A DNA stretch of 64,000 nucleotides from Salana multivorans (GTDB taxonomy: Bacteria > Actinomycetota > Actinomycetes > Actinomycetales > Beutenbergiaceae): NCBI RefSeq assembly GCF_003751805.1, contig NZ_RKHQ01000001.1, forward strand, positions 1 to 64,000, written 5' to 3'. Positions 1 to 9,823 of the stretch are shown here, one piece after another. A program made the position numbers and the translations under genes. The notes beneath the pieces are model-generated. The model was given only the letters and a program-made list of their open reading frames with translations. It searched no databases and was not told where the DNA came from. Positions within the stretch are counted from its first letter, which is position 1. Each line of letters opens with the position of its first letter.

Positions 1-364
1 GGCGGCAACCGGCCGATGACGACGAGCAGCTCGGCGTCTACAGCGAGGCTATCCGTCAGATGTTCGACGCCAAGGCGACCCAGGGCGCCTACTGGATGGC
101 CCAGGAGTTCCTTCCTGACCCTCGTGACCGGAGGCTCCCCCCGAAGATCCAGTGGGAGTCGCTGGTCCGGTACACGCCGGACTACTTCGACGCCCGCTTC
201 GGCATGGCGCGCGACGGTATCGACGCCGGCGTCTACCTCGCCAACCCGAGCAACCTCTGCGGCGGGTGCTCGGTTCGCGACTTCTGCCGCCTCCAGGGCG
301 GCGCCCGCGCGGAGGAGGTCCCTACCGGGAGCCCAAGCGCGAGATGGTGCTCGCTTGCGCTTGA
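1..364 (+). pseudogene. 3' fragment of Fe-S PD-(D/E)XK nuclease (left copy, frameshifted)
   Basis: This corresponds to 52609-52974, the last ~120 codons of the nuclease gene described at 52054. It starts at the window edge and is broken by single-base losses near 24, 130, 143 and 320. It still contains the sequence encoding the C-terminal Cys cluster (CGGC...C), but not in one frame. Confidence 0.85.
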
Positions 365-392
365 CGTTTGGATAACGTACCGTGTAGCGTGT
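361..392 (+). promoter_or_regulatory. Putative early promoter with conserved 23-bp motif (left copy)
   Basis: TTGACG at 361-366, an 18-base spacer, then TAGCGT at 385-390 match an actinobacterial sigma-70 type promoter. The spacer and -10 lie inside the recurring motif (370-392: GGATAACGT then GTGTAGCGTGT) found upstream of other units. It lies 52 bases before the GTG of the gene at 445. The TTGACG overlaps the stop of the upstream gene. Confidence 0.55.
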
Positions 393-444
393 CAATCACA
401 ACTTCATAGAGGGCCGCCCCAGGGGCGGCAGGAGAGGAGGGCTA

Positions 445-988
445 GTGTCCGACGTGGACATCACCCCCGATGGGTCCGAGATCGTCGTCACGCTCAAGGG
501 CGGCAAGGACTTCTCGGACACCTGGATCGTCATTCATGGCAACGACGCCAGCGAGGTGCGACAGAAGATCGCCGACATGTTCGGCCTGGCCGAGGAGCAG
601 CACAAGGAGCTCAAGCTCTACGAACTCGTGATCTACGCGAACAAGGCTCTCCAGGTCGCCCGCAACCTGAACGTGGTCCTGGGCGCCGTGCCGGCCGACG
701 GCCCGTCGCGCCGTGGGACGAGCCCGCGAAGCCCGCTGCGGACGGCGACCCGTGGGGCGACGAACCCCAGGAGGACCCCGCCGCGAAGAAGCCGACCACC
801 CGGACGCGCAAGGCCCCCGCCAAGGAGCCGGAGCCGGAGCCCAAGGTCGACGTCGGCGCGCTGATCGACGTGGCCGAGTCGGTGGACAGCCTCAAGGCGA
901 TCTTCGCCGAGCACAAGGCCGAGATCACGGCCACCCCGCGCTCCAGAAGCGCGTGAAGGACCGCCGCGCGGTCATCGCCGGCAAGTAG
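445..988 (+). pseudogene. Conserved phage early protein (left copy, frameshifted)
   Basis: Broken copy of the 181-aa gene at 53055-53600. GTG start after GGAGAGGAGG. A missing G near 705 and a missing C near 935 shift the frame, so only the first ~87 codons remain as in the intact copy. Confidence 0.8.
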
Positions 989-1025
989 TACCCCACAACA
1001 CAACTGAACAGAGGAGGCCCCAACA

Positions 1026-1490
1026 GTGGCGATTGGTAAGAAGCAGGGCGGCGGAGGGTTCTTCAAGCCCGCGGATCACACGAACGACCTGGCGATCCTG
1101 GTCGAGCCGAAGTCGATCAAGCGCGACCAGAAGAACGAGTACAACGGCCAGATCACCTACCGCGACGAGCTGACTGCGGACGTGACGGTGTTCCCGAACT
1201 CGTCCCTCAAGCCGAACGGCAAGCCCGAGGTGTACCAGAACATGGTGATCGCCTCGAAGGTGCTCGTCTCGACGATCGAGCACCTGGTGGGCACCGGCGA
1301 CGCCGTGATCCAGACCGTCGGCAAGCCCCGCGGCAAGAACTACTACGACTGGCTGGACCCCGAGCCGGACGCGCAGCAGGCGGTCCTCGCCTACTACGAG
1401 TCGCGCGAGGCGGCCTCCGCCGGCGTGGAGGACGACCTCTTCGGAGAGACGAGTGACCCAGGTGACCGAGGTCGTCCTCGACAACGGTGA
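1026..1490 (+). pseudogene. SSB-like protein (left copy, altered C-terminus)
   Basis: Copy of 53638-54072. It lacks three bases near 1203 (loss of one Ser, frame kept). It then has an indel near 1446 that replaces the acidic tail ending DDLFGDDE, so the frame runs on to 1490. The rest of the protein matches the intact copy. Confidence 0.8.
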
Positions 1491-1871
1491 GTGCATCCGC
1501 CTGGAAGGGCGAAGAGGGTCGACTACGGCGACGGGACTGGCGTAGTCACCGTCAAGGACCCCAAGGTCTCGTGCTGTTCCTCGCGCCGCTGGATCAGGTT
1601 CGGTACTTATCAACCGCCCGCCCGCGGCTGAGGTGCGGTCCGAGGTGGGGACGTCGTCACCGTTGACGAGTTCCGGGCGCTGCCGGCGGGAAGTCGCGTA
1701 GCGGACCGCCAGGGCGACAGTACGAGTTCGACGGGGCTGGCATCACCCTCGTTCGGTGGCGTAGCGAGCCGACGACCGAGAGGCGTGCCGCCTCCGATAC
1801 GAGACCGATGGATGACGGACTGCGGGCGTCTACGCTCCACTCCGGTCACCCAGATCGGCGCCGGCGACTAG
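1453..1871 (+). pseudogene. Hypothetical early protein (left copy, many frameshifts)
   Basis: Copy of 54069-54500. This is the most damaged stretch: more than ten single-base losses between 1500 and 1871, so no continuous frame survives. Confidence 0.8.
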
Positions 1872-2662
1872 TGTTCACGCATGAGGCGCTCAGTCGCAAC
1901 ATCAGCGACGGCAAGGAGCTTCCTCGCGTCCCTGGCTTCGGGACCTGTACCGCTACGGCTGTACGCCACGACACGGCCAGGTAGTGATGGTGGTGGGGAG
2001 GTCCGGCTCTGGCAAGTCGGCCCTCACGATGGCCTGGGTCCAGGACATGGGCCTCCCCACCCTGTACTTCTCGGGCGACATGTCGGCGTTCGACGCATCG
2101 ACGCGACTCGCGTCGATGGTGTCCGGCGAGACGAGTACCGATGATCGAGGCCGCTTTCGACGCCGGGACCCAGACCGAGTACGTCGACGCGCTCGCCGAG
2201 TCGAAGGTGACGTTCGTCTTTGGGGCACCGATCACCTGGCAGCGCGTCACGGATGCCCTTGAGGCGTACGTAGAGCTCTGGGACGCCTACCCCGAGGTGC
2301 TCGTGATCGACAACCTCATGGACCTCGACGGCGCCGAGTCGGACTACTCGGTGCAGATGGAGGCCATGTCGATCGTGACCGAGCTCGCACGGGAGACGGG
2401 GGCGACGGTGTTCATCCTGCCACCACGCGAGCGACAAGACGATGGACGCGAAGAACGCTCCGTACGACCCGCCGAACCGGGCAGACGTGAAGGGGGCCTC
2501 TCCGAGAAGCCGGAGATCTCCCTCAGCATCGCCCTGGACCCGCGGCGGGGTACGGCCAACGTGGCGGTCATCAAGAACCGCAACGGACGCTCGGACCCGA
2601 CCGCTCGACACTTCATCGAGATCGGCACGGAGCCGGAGCTGTCCCGCTTTCACGCGCTGTAG
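1871..2662 (+). pseudogene. RecA/DnaB-fold ATPase (left copy, frameshifted)
   Basis: Copy of 54501-55295. The P-loop coding stretch (GRSGSGKS) is present near 1996-2020. Losses near 1880-1940, an extra base near 2130 and another near 2420 break the frame. Long in-frame pieces survive, for example from about 2141 to 2420. Confidence 0.8.
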
Positions 2663-2700
2663 AGCGCGTCACAACTGAATATGGAGAAGGAGGAATCGTC

Positions 2701-2985
2701 GTGTATCAGCGATTCAAGACGTGGGCGGATCAGACGCCCTGGCCCCTGCGAGTGGCGGTGATGTTCACGCTCGTCATGGGGACGGTCATGCTGGGCACCA
2801 CCTACGGGTGGGCGGCGGCTCTTGCCGCGCTCGGCATGGCGCTCATCGTCATCGGGGCCTCCGCTGCGATCGACCGACTCAAGACCGTCGCCGAGCTTGA
2901 CCGGTACGAGGGCTGGACTCTGATCCACCCGGTCGAGCCGGTCAAGCCGTCGGTGGTGGCCTCGACGGCCGGGGGTGCAGCGTGA
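2701..2985 (+). CDS. Small two-helix membrane protein (left copy)
   Basis: Identical to 55334-55618, described there. GTG start after GGAGAAGGAGG. Intact despite the damaged flanks. Confidence 0.7.
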   Translation: MYQRFKTWADQTPWPLRVAVMFTLVMGTVMLGTTYGWAAALAALGMALIVIGASAAIDRLKTVAELDRYEGWTLIHPVEPVKPSVVASTAGGAA

Positions 2986-3253
2986 CCGCCACCGCCGACG
3001 TTCCCACGAGGAACGTGCGCGGGGGCTCGGGTTCTGGGGCGCCCTACTCATCGTGTTCGTCGCCCTCAAGTTCGGCGGCGTCATCGCCTGGCCGTGGTGG
3101 CTGGTGATCCTGTTCCCGCTCCTTGCGCCCGTCGCGCTCGCCCTCATCTGGGCGGCGCTCCTGGTCGCCCTCGCCCTTGTGGTGGGGGCCGTTCGGGAGG
3201 CGACGATCCGCCGCACGGCGAAGAAGTTCTCGACGCGGGCGGGCGCTCGATGA
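2982..3253 (+). pseudogene. Small membrane protein (left copy, one-base loss)
   Basis: Copy of 55615-55887. A run of six G is five here near 3024, which shifts the frame after about 14 codons. The rest of the coding sequence is unchanged. Confidence 0.75.
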
Positions 3254-3877
3254 GCGCCGTGACCTTCGAGGCGTGGCCGAAGACTCCGCGCCTCTACCGC
3301 GACGCGGTCGTGACCGAGAAGATCGACGGCACCAACTCCGCCGTCATCATCGACCTCGGTGACCCGTCCGAGGACCAGCAGGGCTACGTGGCCGGCGTGC
3401 ATGTCAGCGACACCTTCTACAAGGTGGGCGCCCAGTCGCGCAACCGGATCATCACGCCCGGGAAGAGTACGGACAACTACGGGTTCGCGGGGTGGGTCGC
3501 CGAGAACGCCGAGGCGCTAGCCCTCACCCTTGGGCCCGGTCGGCACTTTGGCGAGTGGTGGGGTAAGGGCATCGCGCGCAACTACGGTCTCGACCACCGC
3601 CGGTTCTCGCTCTTCAACACCGCCCGCTACGAGTCGAAGCTCAACGAGCACAACCCTCTGCGGGGCGAGCTGTTCACGGTGCCCATCCTGGAGGTCGGCA
3701 CGTTCGGTGACGGGCTCGTGAACGGCGCGCTGACGAGCCTGACCCTCTCTGGTTCGTCCGCCGCCCCGGCTTCGACCGGCCCGAGGGCGTGGTCGTCTTT
3801 CATGCGGCGTCGCGCTCCACCTTCAAGGTGCTCCTGGAGAACGACGCCCAGCCCAAGGGGAGGCGCCCGTTGGCTGA
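3250..3877 (+). pseudogene. Rnl2-like RNA ligase (left copy, frameshifted near 3' end)
   Basis: Copy of 55884-56513. The frame, including the KIDG nucleotidyl-lysine motif, is intact to about 3766. There a C run is one base short, and a second loss in a G run near 3856 follows. The last ~35 residues, including the FKVL motif, are out of frame. Confidence 0.75.
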
Positions 3878-4265
3878 CCCGACGATTCAGCGTCGCAACC
3901 GCGCCAACAAGCGGCGTGGGGCGACCTGGGAGATCTCGCTCACCGACTTCTTCCGGAACCGAGGGCACGCCGCCGAGCGGCTGCCGAAGATGGGCCGCCT
4001 CGACCAGGGCGACATCGCCGTCCAGGACACCTACGGGACCATCCTGATCGAGGCCAAGGACGCGAAGGCGATGAGCCTGCGCTCGTGGCTCGCGGAAGCC
4101 GAGGAGGAGGCGGCGAACTACGTCGCAGTCCGTCCCGGCGTCCGGCGCGAGGACGTCCAGGCGGTGGTGATCGTGAAGGACCGCGAGGAGCCGATCGAGC
4201 GAGCGATCGTCGTGATGCGCCTCAGTGAGTACCTCACGCTCCCCGCCGTCGAGGCGGCGACGTGA
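3870..4265 (+). CDS. Holliday-junction-resolvase-like nuclease (left copy)
   Basis: Identical to 56506-56901, described there. TTG start, intact 131 codons. Confidence 0.7.
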   Translation: MADPTIQRRNRANKRRGATWEISLTDFFRNRGHAAERLPKMGRLDQGDIAVQDTYGTILIEAKDAKAMSLRSWLAEAEEEAANYVAVRPGVRREDVQAVVIVKDREEPIERAIVVMRLSEYLTLPAVEAAT

Positions 4266-4773
4266 CCCGCCCACGGAGCGACGGGATCATCGATCTCGTC
4301 GCGATCGCCCGTGCGCTCGACTTCGACTGGCCCGTCATCGAGCGCCTCACGCGACGAGAGTTCGCCGTCTTCATCGACCGCCTCGCGCAGATGGGCGACC
4401 CCCTGTCGGAGCGTGGCGACCAGAACTGGGGTCTCCCGCCGGGTGCGTCCCAGTGGCGTGGTTCGCGCGGGATGTCGCTCGACGGGTGGGACGGGTCGTG
4501 GGAGGGGCCTCCCCTGCCGCGAATCCTGCGCTCCAGGCGCTCACCGACTACGAGAGGCGTCGGATCGAGTCCGCGAGTGGGGGCGGCGGCGTCGAGGTGG
4601 CGGGCGCAGGTGGGCAGCAGGTCTCACTCTCGGGCTCGCGCCCAGGGCTGGGCTGGTCAGACGACGTTCGCCGGCGCGAGCGATGGCTCGTTGGGTCACG
4701 GTCTCAGCGCGAGAGCGTCACTGGAGCGCTGCGACGTCGCGCCCGAAGGACGAGCGGTGCTCGCGCGGCTTAG
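4262..4773 (+). pseudogene. Hypothetical early protein (left copy, one-base loss)
   Basis: Copy of 56898-57410 with a G run one base short near 4504. The frame shifts about halfway. Confidence 0.75.
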
Positions 4774-5170
4774 CGCGAGGCGGGATCGGGATGGGGAGGG
4801 CCTGGACATCGTCACGGTGTTCGAGCACTACTCCATCCCGATCCACAGCGGGCGCTCTAGCCAGATGGTGCGCTGCCCGTTCCACGGCGATTCCACACCC
4901 TCGCTGTCCGTCGACCTGAACAAGGACGTCTGGAACTGCCACTCGTGTGGCGAGGGCGGGAACGCGTGGCAGATGGTTCTACGAATGGAGGCTGGGGATT
5001 ACGGACGAGCAAGAAGTGTTGAGGCCCAGCTCGTCGGAGCAGCGGGCGATCCTCGGGGAGGCCGTCGCCAAGTATCAGGCGGGGGTTACACGCGAGGTCG
5101 CTCAGTATCTCCGGGAGCGGGGCGTAAGCCGCGAGACCGCACAGCGCTTCCGCCTTGGTTGCGTCACTGA
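4757..5170 (+). CDS. DNA primase, CHC2 zinc-finger part (left copy)
   Basis: Identical to 57394-57807, described there. It encodes the CPFH...CHSC zinc motif. The two-frame organisation of the primase is the same in both copies, so it is not one of the left-copy indels. Confidence 0.65.
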   Translation: MLARLSARRDRDGEGLDIVTVFEHYSIPIHSGRSSQMVRCPFHGDSTPSLSVDLNKDVWNCHSCGEGGNAWQMVLRMEAGDYGRARSVEAQLVGAAGDPRGGRRQVSGGGYTRGRSVSPGAGRKPRDRTALPPWLRH

Positions 5171-5659
5171 CCCTCTCCCCGAGCACGCTCGCTTCGAGGG
5201 CTGGCTAGCGATCCCGTATCTCCGTCACGACGGCGGGGTGCTCCAGGTGCGGTTCCGGTGCATGGACGACCACGACCATCGCGAGGCGGGCCACGGCAAG
5301 TACGCGACGGTGGCGGGCGAGGCTGCCCGCACGTTCAACGTGAAGGCGCTGCATGACGCAGCGGACGTCGTACACGTCTGCGAGGGGGAGCTGGACGCCC
5401 TGGTGCTGAACCAGCTCGAACTCCCCGCGGTCGCCCTTCCCGGTGCCGCGATGTGGGGCGGCGTCATCGTCACCTGTTCGCGGGCTACTCCCGGGTGTGG
5501 GTATGGGCGGATGGCGACGAGGCGGGCGCCAAGCTCGCGAACAAGATCACCGCCTCGCTGTCGACGGCGAAGCGGGTCCGGATGCCGTCCGAGATGGACG
5601 TGACGGACCTGTACCTCGCCGAAGGCGCTGAGGCGATCTACGACCTGATGGAGGAATGA
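5016..5659 (+). pseudogene. DNA primase, TOPRIM-like part (left copy, one-base loss)
   Basis: Copy of 57653-58297. A run of five G is four here near 5457. This is the last difference between the two copies of the duplication. Confidence 0.75.
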
Positions 5660-5884
5660 GTGGGACTTGAAGACGAGCTGAGGGCACCCGCCGCACGACC
5701 GCGGCCGATGCTGATGGACGCCGTACTGGGGAGCCTGACCGAGGCCGAGGGTGACGCTGTGAGGTCGGCGTTGCGGGAGGGGCAGCCGGCCGCGCACGTG
5801 GCCTTGATCCTGACGAAGCATGGCCACCAGGTCGGAGAGGCGGCCGTGCGCCGCTGGGCCCGACGAGAGGGGCTGCGACCGTGA
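5660..5884 (+). CDS. Small HTH-type protein (left copy)
   Basis: Identical to 58298-58522, described there. GTG start. Confidence 0.65.
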   Translation: MGLEDELRAPAARPRPMLMDAVLGSLTEAEGDAVRSALREGQPAAHVALILTKHGHQVGEAAVRRWARREGLRP

Positions 5885-6201
5885 GGCTGCGCACCCTTCG
5901 GGATGACCTGATCGACCTGCTCACGCTGCATGGCATTCCGGGCGGGCGCCTCTCCGGCCTCCACTGGGAGGTCGACTGCCCGGACGGGCTGGACGTGGAG
6001 TGGATCACCGACGCGGGAGACCGCATCCGGAACTGGCTCCCGCTCGACCGCACGATCGTTCACGACCTGGGCGAGCCGACGCCGCTTCATGAGGAGATCG
6101 TCGCGCTGGACCGGCTCCGTCAGATTGTCGACGCCCACCGGGCGCTGCGCGGTGTGAAGACGGCTTCACACCGAATGCTCCGGGAGCGTGACTGCGAATG
6201 A
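5881..6201 (+). CDS. Hypothetical early protein (left copy)
   Basis: Identical to 58519-58839. GTGA overlap with the gene before. Confidence 0.65.
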   Translation: MRLRTLRDDLIDLLTLHGIPGGRLSGLHWEVDCPDGLDVEWITDAGDRIRNWLPLDRTIVHDLGEPTPLHEEIVALDRLRQIVDAHRALRGVKTASHRMLRERDCE

Positions 6202-6461
6202 GGTTCACCCTCTTCAAGAAGTCCCAGGGCTGCCAGCCGTGCGTCGCGACTCAGCGAGTGCTCGATCGGCACGGCCTTCGCGAGGGTCAGCACTACGACG
6301 TCCGGTACCTCGACCTCGACGCCGAGGCGCTGCGCTTCGCCAAGGGGCTTGGCCACAACGCGGCCCCGGTCGTGTACGTGAACGAGGACCGACACTGGTC
6401 CGGGTTCTGGCCCGGTCGCGTCGACGAGCTGGCCCAGGAGGTGGACCGTGGCGACGGCTGA
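6198..6461 (+). CDS. NrdH/glutaredoxin-like protein (left copy)
   Basis: Identical to 58836-59099. It has the CQPC redox motif at residues 12-15. Confidence 0.75.
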   Translation: MRFTLFKKSQGCQPCVATQRVLDRHGLREGQHYDVRYLDLDAEALRFAKGLGHNAAPVVYVNEDRHWSGFWPGRVDELAQEVDRGDG

Positions 6462-6744
6462 CGAGCGAGAAACCACTGTCACAGTGTGTGACTCCGATGC
6501 GCACGTGCGCGTCTGGTCCAACCGCAGGCGTGACATCACCAAGCTCAGGAATCACTCACGCGTTACCATCGTTTCTGAGGGGGTCCACGACGGCACGCCC
6601 TGGGTCGAGGCCATCCTCCCGGCGGCGGAGTGGAGCCCGGTTCACGGGATCAAGCGCAGGCGCAAGCCGCTGACGGATGACCAGCGCGAGGCTGCGGTTG
6701 AGCGACTGCGCATCGCCAGGGAGGCCCGCAATGGGGCCGGCTGA
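6448..6744 (+). CDS. Conserved actinophage hypothetical protein (left copy)
   Basis: Identical to 59086-59382. GTG start inside the end of the glutaredoxin-like gene. Confidence 0.7.
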   Translation: MATADERETTVTVCDSDAHVRVWSNRRRDITKLRNHSRVTIVSEGVHDGTPWVEAILPAAEWSPVHGIKRRRKPLTDDQREAAVERLRIAREARNGAG

Positions 6745-7027
6745 CTCACTGGCGCCGGCCTCTGGGGTGTGGATCGCCGACACCGACGGCGGGGAGTGGA
6801 CCGAGGTCGGCAAGATCACCGGCCCGCTCACATCGCCGACTCGGCCACTCGACGATGTGGCCGAGTCATTCCGCCACCTCGGTGACGTGAGCATGTCATT
6901 CACGATCTCCGCGGATGAACTGCTCAAGCGCATGCACCTCCTCCGATGGCTCGACCCGCTCAGCCGGGCTCGTCGGCGCCAGCTCCACACGAAGTACAAC
7001 GCCCGACGACGACGGCGGGCCAGGTGA
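6731..7027 (+). CDS. Hypothetical basic-tailed protein (left copy)
   Basis: Identical to 59369-59665. Confidence 0.6.
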   Translation: MGPADSLAPASGVWIADTDGGEWTEVGKITGPLTSPTRPLDDVAESFRHLGDVSMSFTISADELLKRMHLLRWLDPLSRARRRQLHTKYNARRRRRAR

Positions 7028-7191
7028 TGGGCTGCGCGAGCGGCCGCGACCCCTTCGACTACGACGACTGGTTCGTCAACTTCAACATCAAGGAGGACTC
7101 GCTTGAGTCTCAAGGACGACCTGCTGGCGCCACCGCCAGCACCGCCGCAGAGCGCGCGGACCGCAGAGCGAGCGTTCACGCGCAAGCTTGA
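7027..7191 (+). CDS. Possible 54-aa ORF (left copy)
   Basis: Identical to 59665-59829; see the remarks there on its doubtful overlap with the next gene. Confidence 0.3.
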   Translation: MGCASGRDPFDYDDWFVNFNIKEDSLESQGRPAGATASTAAERADRRASVHAQA

Positions 7192-8281
7192 GGTGAGTGG
7201 CGACCGGGCCGAGGCCGAGATCAACGCCCCCGAGGGCACGATCACGGACGAGACCGTCGCGGAGTTCCTCACGACGAAGGGGCTCGATCCACACGAGTGG
7301 GAGGCCAGCGGGTTCCGCTCGTCGGAGTGGACCATGCCCAACGGCGCCGTCGGCGAGTCGAAGAGGTTCAGCTTCGTTCGCCGTGCGGGTGGCGCGGCCG
7401 GCTCGACCCTTCCAGACCTCGACGACCTGCACGCAGCCATCGAGCGCGCTCGTGCCGAGCTGACCCCGCAGGTGGTCCCGCTGGGTGGGCGAGCGTCGCT
7501 GGTCACGATCATCGCAGACCCGCAGATCGGCAAGGTCGGGAGCCGGGGCGGCGCCGAGGAGGTGCTCGGCCGCCTGGAGGCTTCGCGCGAGCGGTTCGAG
7601 CATCGCGCTCGGACGGTCGCGGCTTCGGAGATCATCCTCGTCGACGCAGGCGATGCCGTGGAGAACTTCGAGTCCGCACCCCAGCAGGACCGGACGAACG
7701 ACCTCCAGCTCACCGAGCAGATCCGGGTGTGGCGTCGAGTCCTCTGGACTTGGGTTGCCACGGCCGCTCGGCTGTCCGCGAGCGTGAAGGTCATCGGCGT
7801 TCCGTCGAACCACGGCGCCGTCAGGCGCGGCAAGGCGAAGATGGGGCCCGCGTCCGACGACTACGGGATCGAGGTCATCGCCCAGGTCGCAGACATGGCG
7901 GCGGTCAACAACGACCTCTACGGTCACGTCGAGTTCTTCACGCCGGGGACGCACGAGGAGTCGGTCGCCATCGAGCTCGCTGGGGGCAAGGTTCTCGGGG
8001 TCGCGCACGGCCACCAGGCCGGCACTGCCGACGGGCTCGCCAAGTGGCTCGCGGGGCAGGCGCTCGGCCGCACGCCGGTCGGGCGAGCAGACATCGCGGT
8101 GTTCGGGCACTTCCACAACCTGCGCATCCAGACCGTCGGCGACGACCGATGGCTGTTCGTGGCGCCGACGTCGGACAACGGCTCTGACTGGTTCCGCAAC
8201 CTGTCCGGGGCGGACTCGGCTCCTGGTGTCCTGACCTTCGTGGTCGACGAGGATGGCTGGCGCGACCTCGCGGTGTGCTAG
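7103..8281 (+). CDS. Metallophosphoesterase (left copy)
   Basis: Identical to 59741-60919, described there. TTG start after AAGGAGG. Confidence 0.75.
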   Translation: MSLKDDLLAPPPAPPQSARTAERAFTRKLEVSGDRAEAEINAPEGTITDETVAEFLTTKGLDPHEWEASGFRSSEWTMPNGAVGESKRFSFVRRAGGAAGSTLPDLDDLHAAIERARAELTPQVVPLGGRASLVTIIADPQIGKVGSRGGAEEVLGRLEASRERFEHRARTVAASEIILVDAGDAVENFESAPQQDRTNDLQLTEQIRVWRRVLWTWVATAARLSASVKVIGVPSNHGAVRRGKAKMGPASDDYGIEVIAQVADMAAVNNDLYGHVEFFTPGTHEESVAIELAGGKVLGVAHGHQAGTADGLAKWLAGQALGRTPVGRADIAVFGHFHNLRIQTVGDDRWLFVAPTSDNGSDWFRNLSGADSAPGVLTFVVDEDGWRDLAVC

Positions 8282-8290
8282 GGCCGACTG

Positions 8291-8367
8291 TATAACGTGG
8301 CGTGTACTGCGCCTTGACAACTGAATAGAGGAGCCCCACTGCGGTGGGGCCGGAGAGGAGGTCGACC
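8291..8367 (+). promoter_or_regulatory. Conserved motif plus structured leader (left copy)
   Basis: Motif TATAACGTGGCGTGTACTG at 8291-8309, a variant of the phage-wide GGATAACGT...GTGTAG motif. It is followed by ACAACTGAATAGAGGAG, a GCCCCAC/GTGGGGC hairpin at 8333-8350 and GGAGAGGAGG before the GTG at 8368. The same order occurs upstream of the gene at 445. Confidence 0.5.
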
Positions 8368-8712
8368 GTGACCGAAGAGAATCCCCACATCCGAAGCGAT
8401 CGCTTTCGCTGGATCGACAGCATCGACTGGGACGAAGAGTCGTACCAGTTCAACATGACGGACGCCTGGCTCGACACGGAGACGGGCGACGTGCTCGTCG
8501 CGGACGACTCAGGGTGCTCGTGCCCGACGCCGTTCGAGGACACCCGGCTCAACGACACGACCAAGATCGCCCACCTCAAGGATCTCGACGCCCACGTCGC
8601 CGACCGCATGGAGATCGAGTGGTCGCGGGCTCACCCCGGCCAGGCGGGTCGCGTCGATCGCCACCAGCACTTCCGTGCGTCCGTCGAGCAGGCGCTGCGA
8701 GGCGGCGAGTGA
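8368..8712 (+). CDS. Hypothetical acidic early protein (left copy)
   Basis: Identical to 61006-61350, described there. Confidence 0.7.
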   Translation: MTEENPHIRSDRFRWIDSIDWDEESYQFNMTDAWLDTETGDVLVADDSGCSCPTPFEDTRLNDTTKIAHLKDLDAHVADRMEIEWSRAHPGQAGRVDRHQHFRASVEQALRGGE

Positions 8713-9011
8713 GCCGGAGCTACCCCGACGAGAAGACCGTCGCGGCGGCGGTGCGCGGCGCCAGGCAGGCGGCGAGGCGCTACCCGAACGACCTGGAACC
8801 CGACGACGCCACCCAGGAGGCGTACCTGTTCCTCCTGGAGAACGAGTCTCGCGTCCTCGCCGCGCTCGCCCGTCGGGGCGGTAGCGACAACGTCCGCAAG
8901 CTGGTCTCGCAGACGTTTCGGGACCGGGTCCGAAAGAGCCCCTGGGCGTCGTGGCACCGCCGACCGCTGTCCGACGCCTACGACGAGATGGCCGAGGCTG
9001 AGGAGGGCTAG
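8709..9011 (+). CDS. Sigma region 2-like protein (left copy)
   Basis: Identical to 61347-61649, described there. Confidence 0.6.
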   Translation: MSRSYPDEKTVAAAVRGARQAARRYPNDLEPDDATQEAYLFLLENESRVLAALARRGGSDNVRKLVSQTFRDRVRKSPWASWHRRPLSDAYDEMAEAEEG

Positions 9012-9391
9012 TGGGGCAGTACGACACGAAGACGATCGAGGAGGCCCTGTCGACCCTGTGGGACGAGAGCCGCTTCCAGCAGTCCCAGGAGCGGGAGGGG
9101 TCGCCCGATCCCGACATGCCCCGTAACCCGAGCTCTGACCCGACGAGGTCCGGCACGGCCTGGGCGGTGTGGGCAGACATGTCGAGCGCGTGGCGACGAC
9201 TCCCGCTCGACGACTGGCGGCGCGCGGTGTTCCGACGGCACGCCCAAGACCTCGACTTCCGAACGATCGGCGCCCTGGAGGGGTGCTCCAAGGACACAGC
9301 ACAGCGGCGCTACATGGCCGCCATCGAACACATGAGGGACGACCTGAACGGCGCCCCGCGAGAGGAGAACAGCCACCTTGACTGCGACTGA
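9011..9391 (+). CDS. Sigma region 4-like protein (left copy)
   Basis: Identical to 61649-62029, described there. Confidence 0.65.
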   Translation: MGQYDTKTIEEALSTLWDESRFQQSQEREGSPDPDMPRNPSSDPTRSGTAWAVWADMSSAWRRLPLDDWRRAVFRRHAQDLDFRTIGALEGCSKDTAQRRYMAAIEHMRDDLNGAPREENSHLDCD

Positions 9392-9656
9392 CATCGACCC
9401 CATCCCCCTCGTTGACGCCGCTCTGCGCGCCGCCGACCTGTCCGCAACCGACCTTGGTGCGGTGATCGAGGTGAACTCACGCGCCGGCGTCAAGCTGCGA
9501 GGCGTGCTCCAGCGGATCGACGCCCAGCTCGTGGCTCCGTCCGACTTCCCCGGCTTGGCCCACAACCCCACGGCCCAGCCCGCCATCGAGCTCTGGTTCG
9601 CGGGCGACGTGGTGGTCCAGGTTGACCCCCGCGCCCGCGTGACGGTGGCGGAGTGA
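9378..9656 (+). CDS. Hypothetical early protein (left copy)
   Basis: Identical to 62016-62294. TTG start. Confidence 0.65.
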   Translation: MTATDIDPIPLVDAALRAADLSATDLGAVIEVNSRAGVKLRGVLQRIDAQLVAPSDFPGLAHNPTAQPAIELWFAGDVVVQVDPRARVTVAE

Positions 9657-9823
9657 CCGTCGAGGAGTGGACGGCCCGAGCCCTCGGGCCCGACTTCAAA
9701 CTCCTGCCGTGGCAACGCGACTTCCTGGTTCAGACCTTCGCAGGGTCACGATCACGTGCTCGCGGCCGTACCGACGCCCCTTCCCCGCAGGGTGCACGGA
9801 GACCTGCACCAGCCTGTCGATGA
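9653..9823 (+). pseudogene. Truncated ORF overlapping the integrase 3' end (left copy)
   Basis: Identical to 62291-62461, described there. Confidence 0.4.

Noticed and set aside
1-5460. Decayed second prophage with natural pseudogenes
   Set aside because: Differences are indels in homopolymers with almost no substitutions, which points to sequencing error; natural decay cannot be fully excluded.
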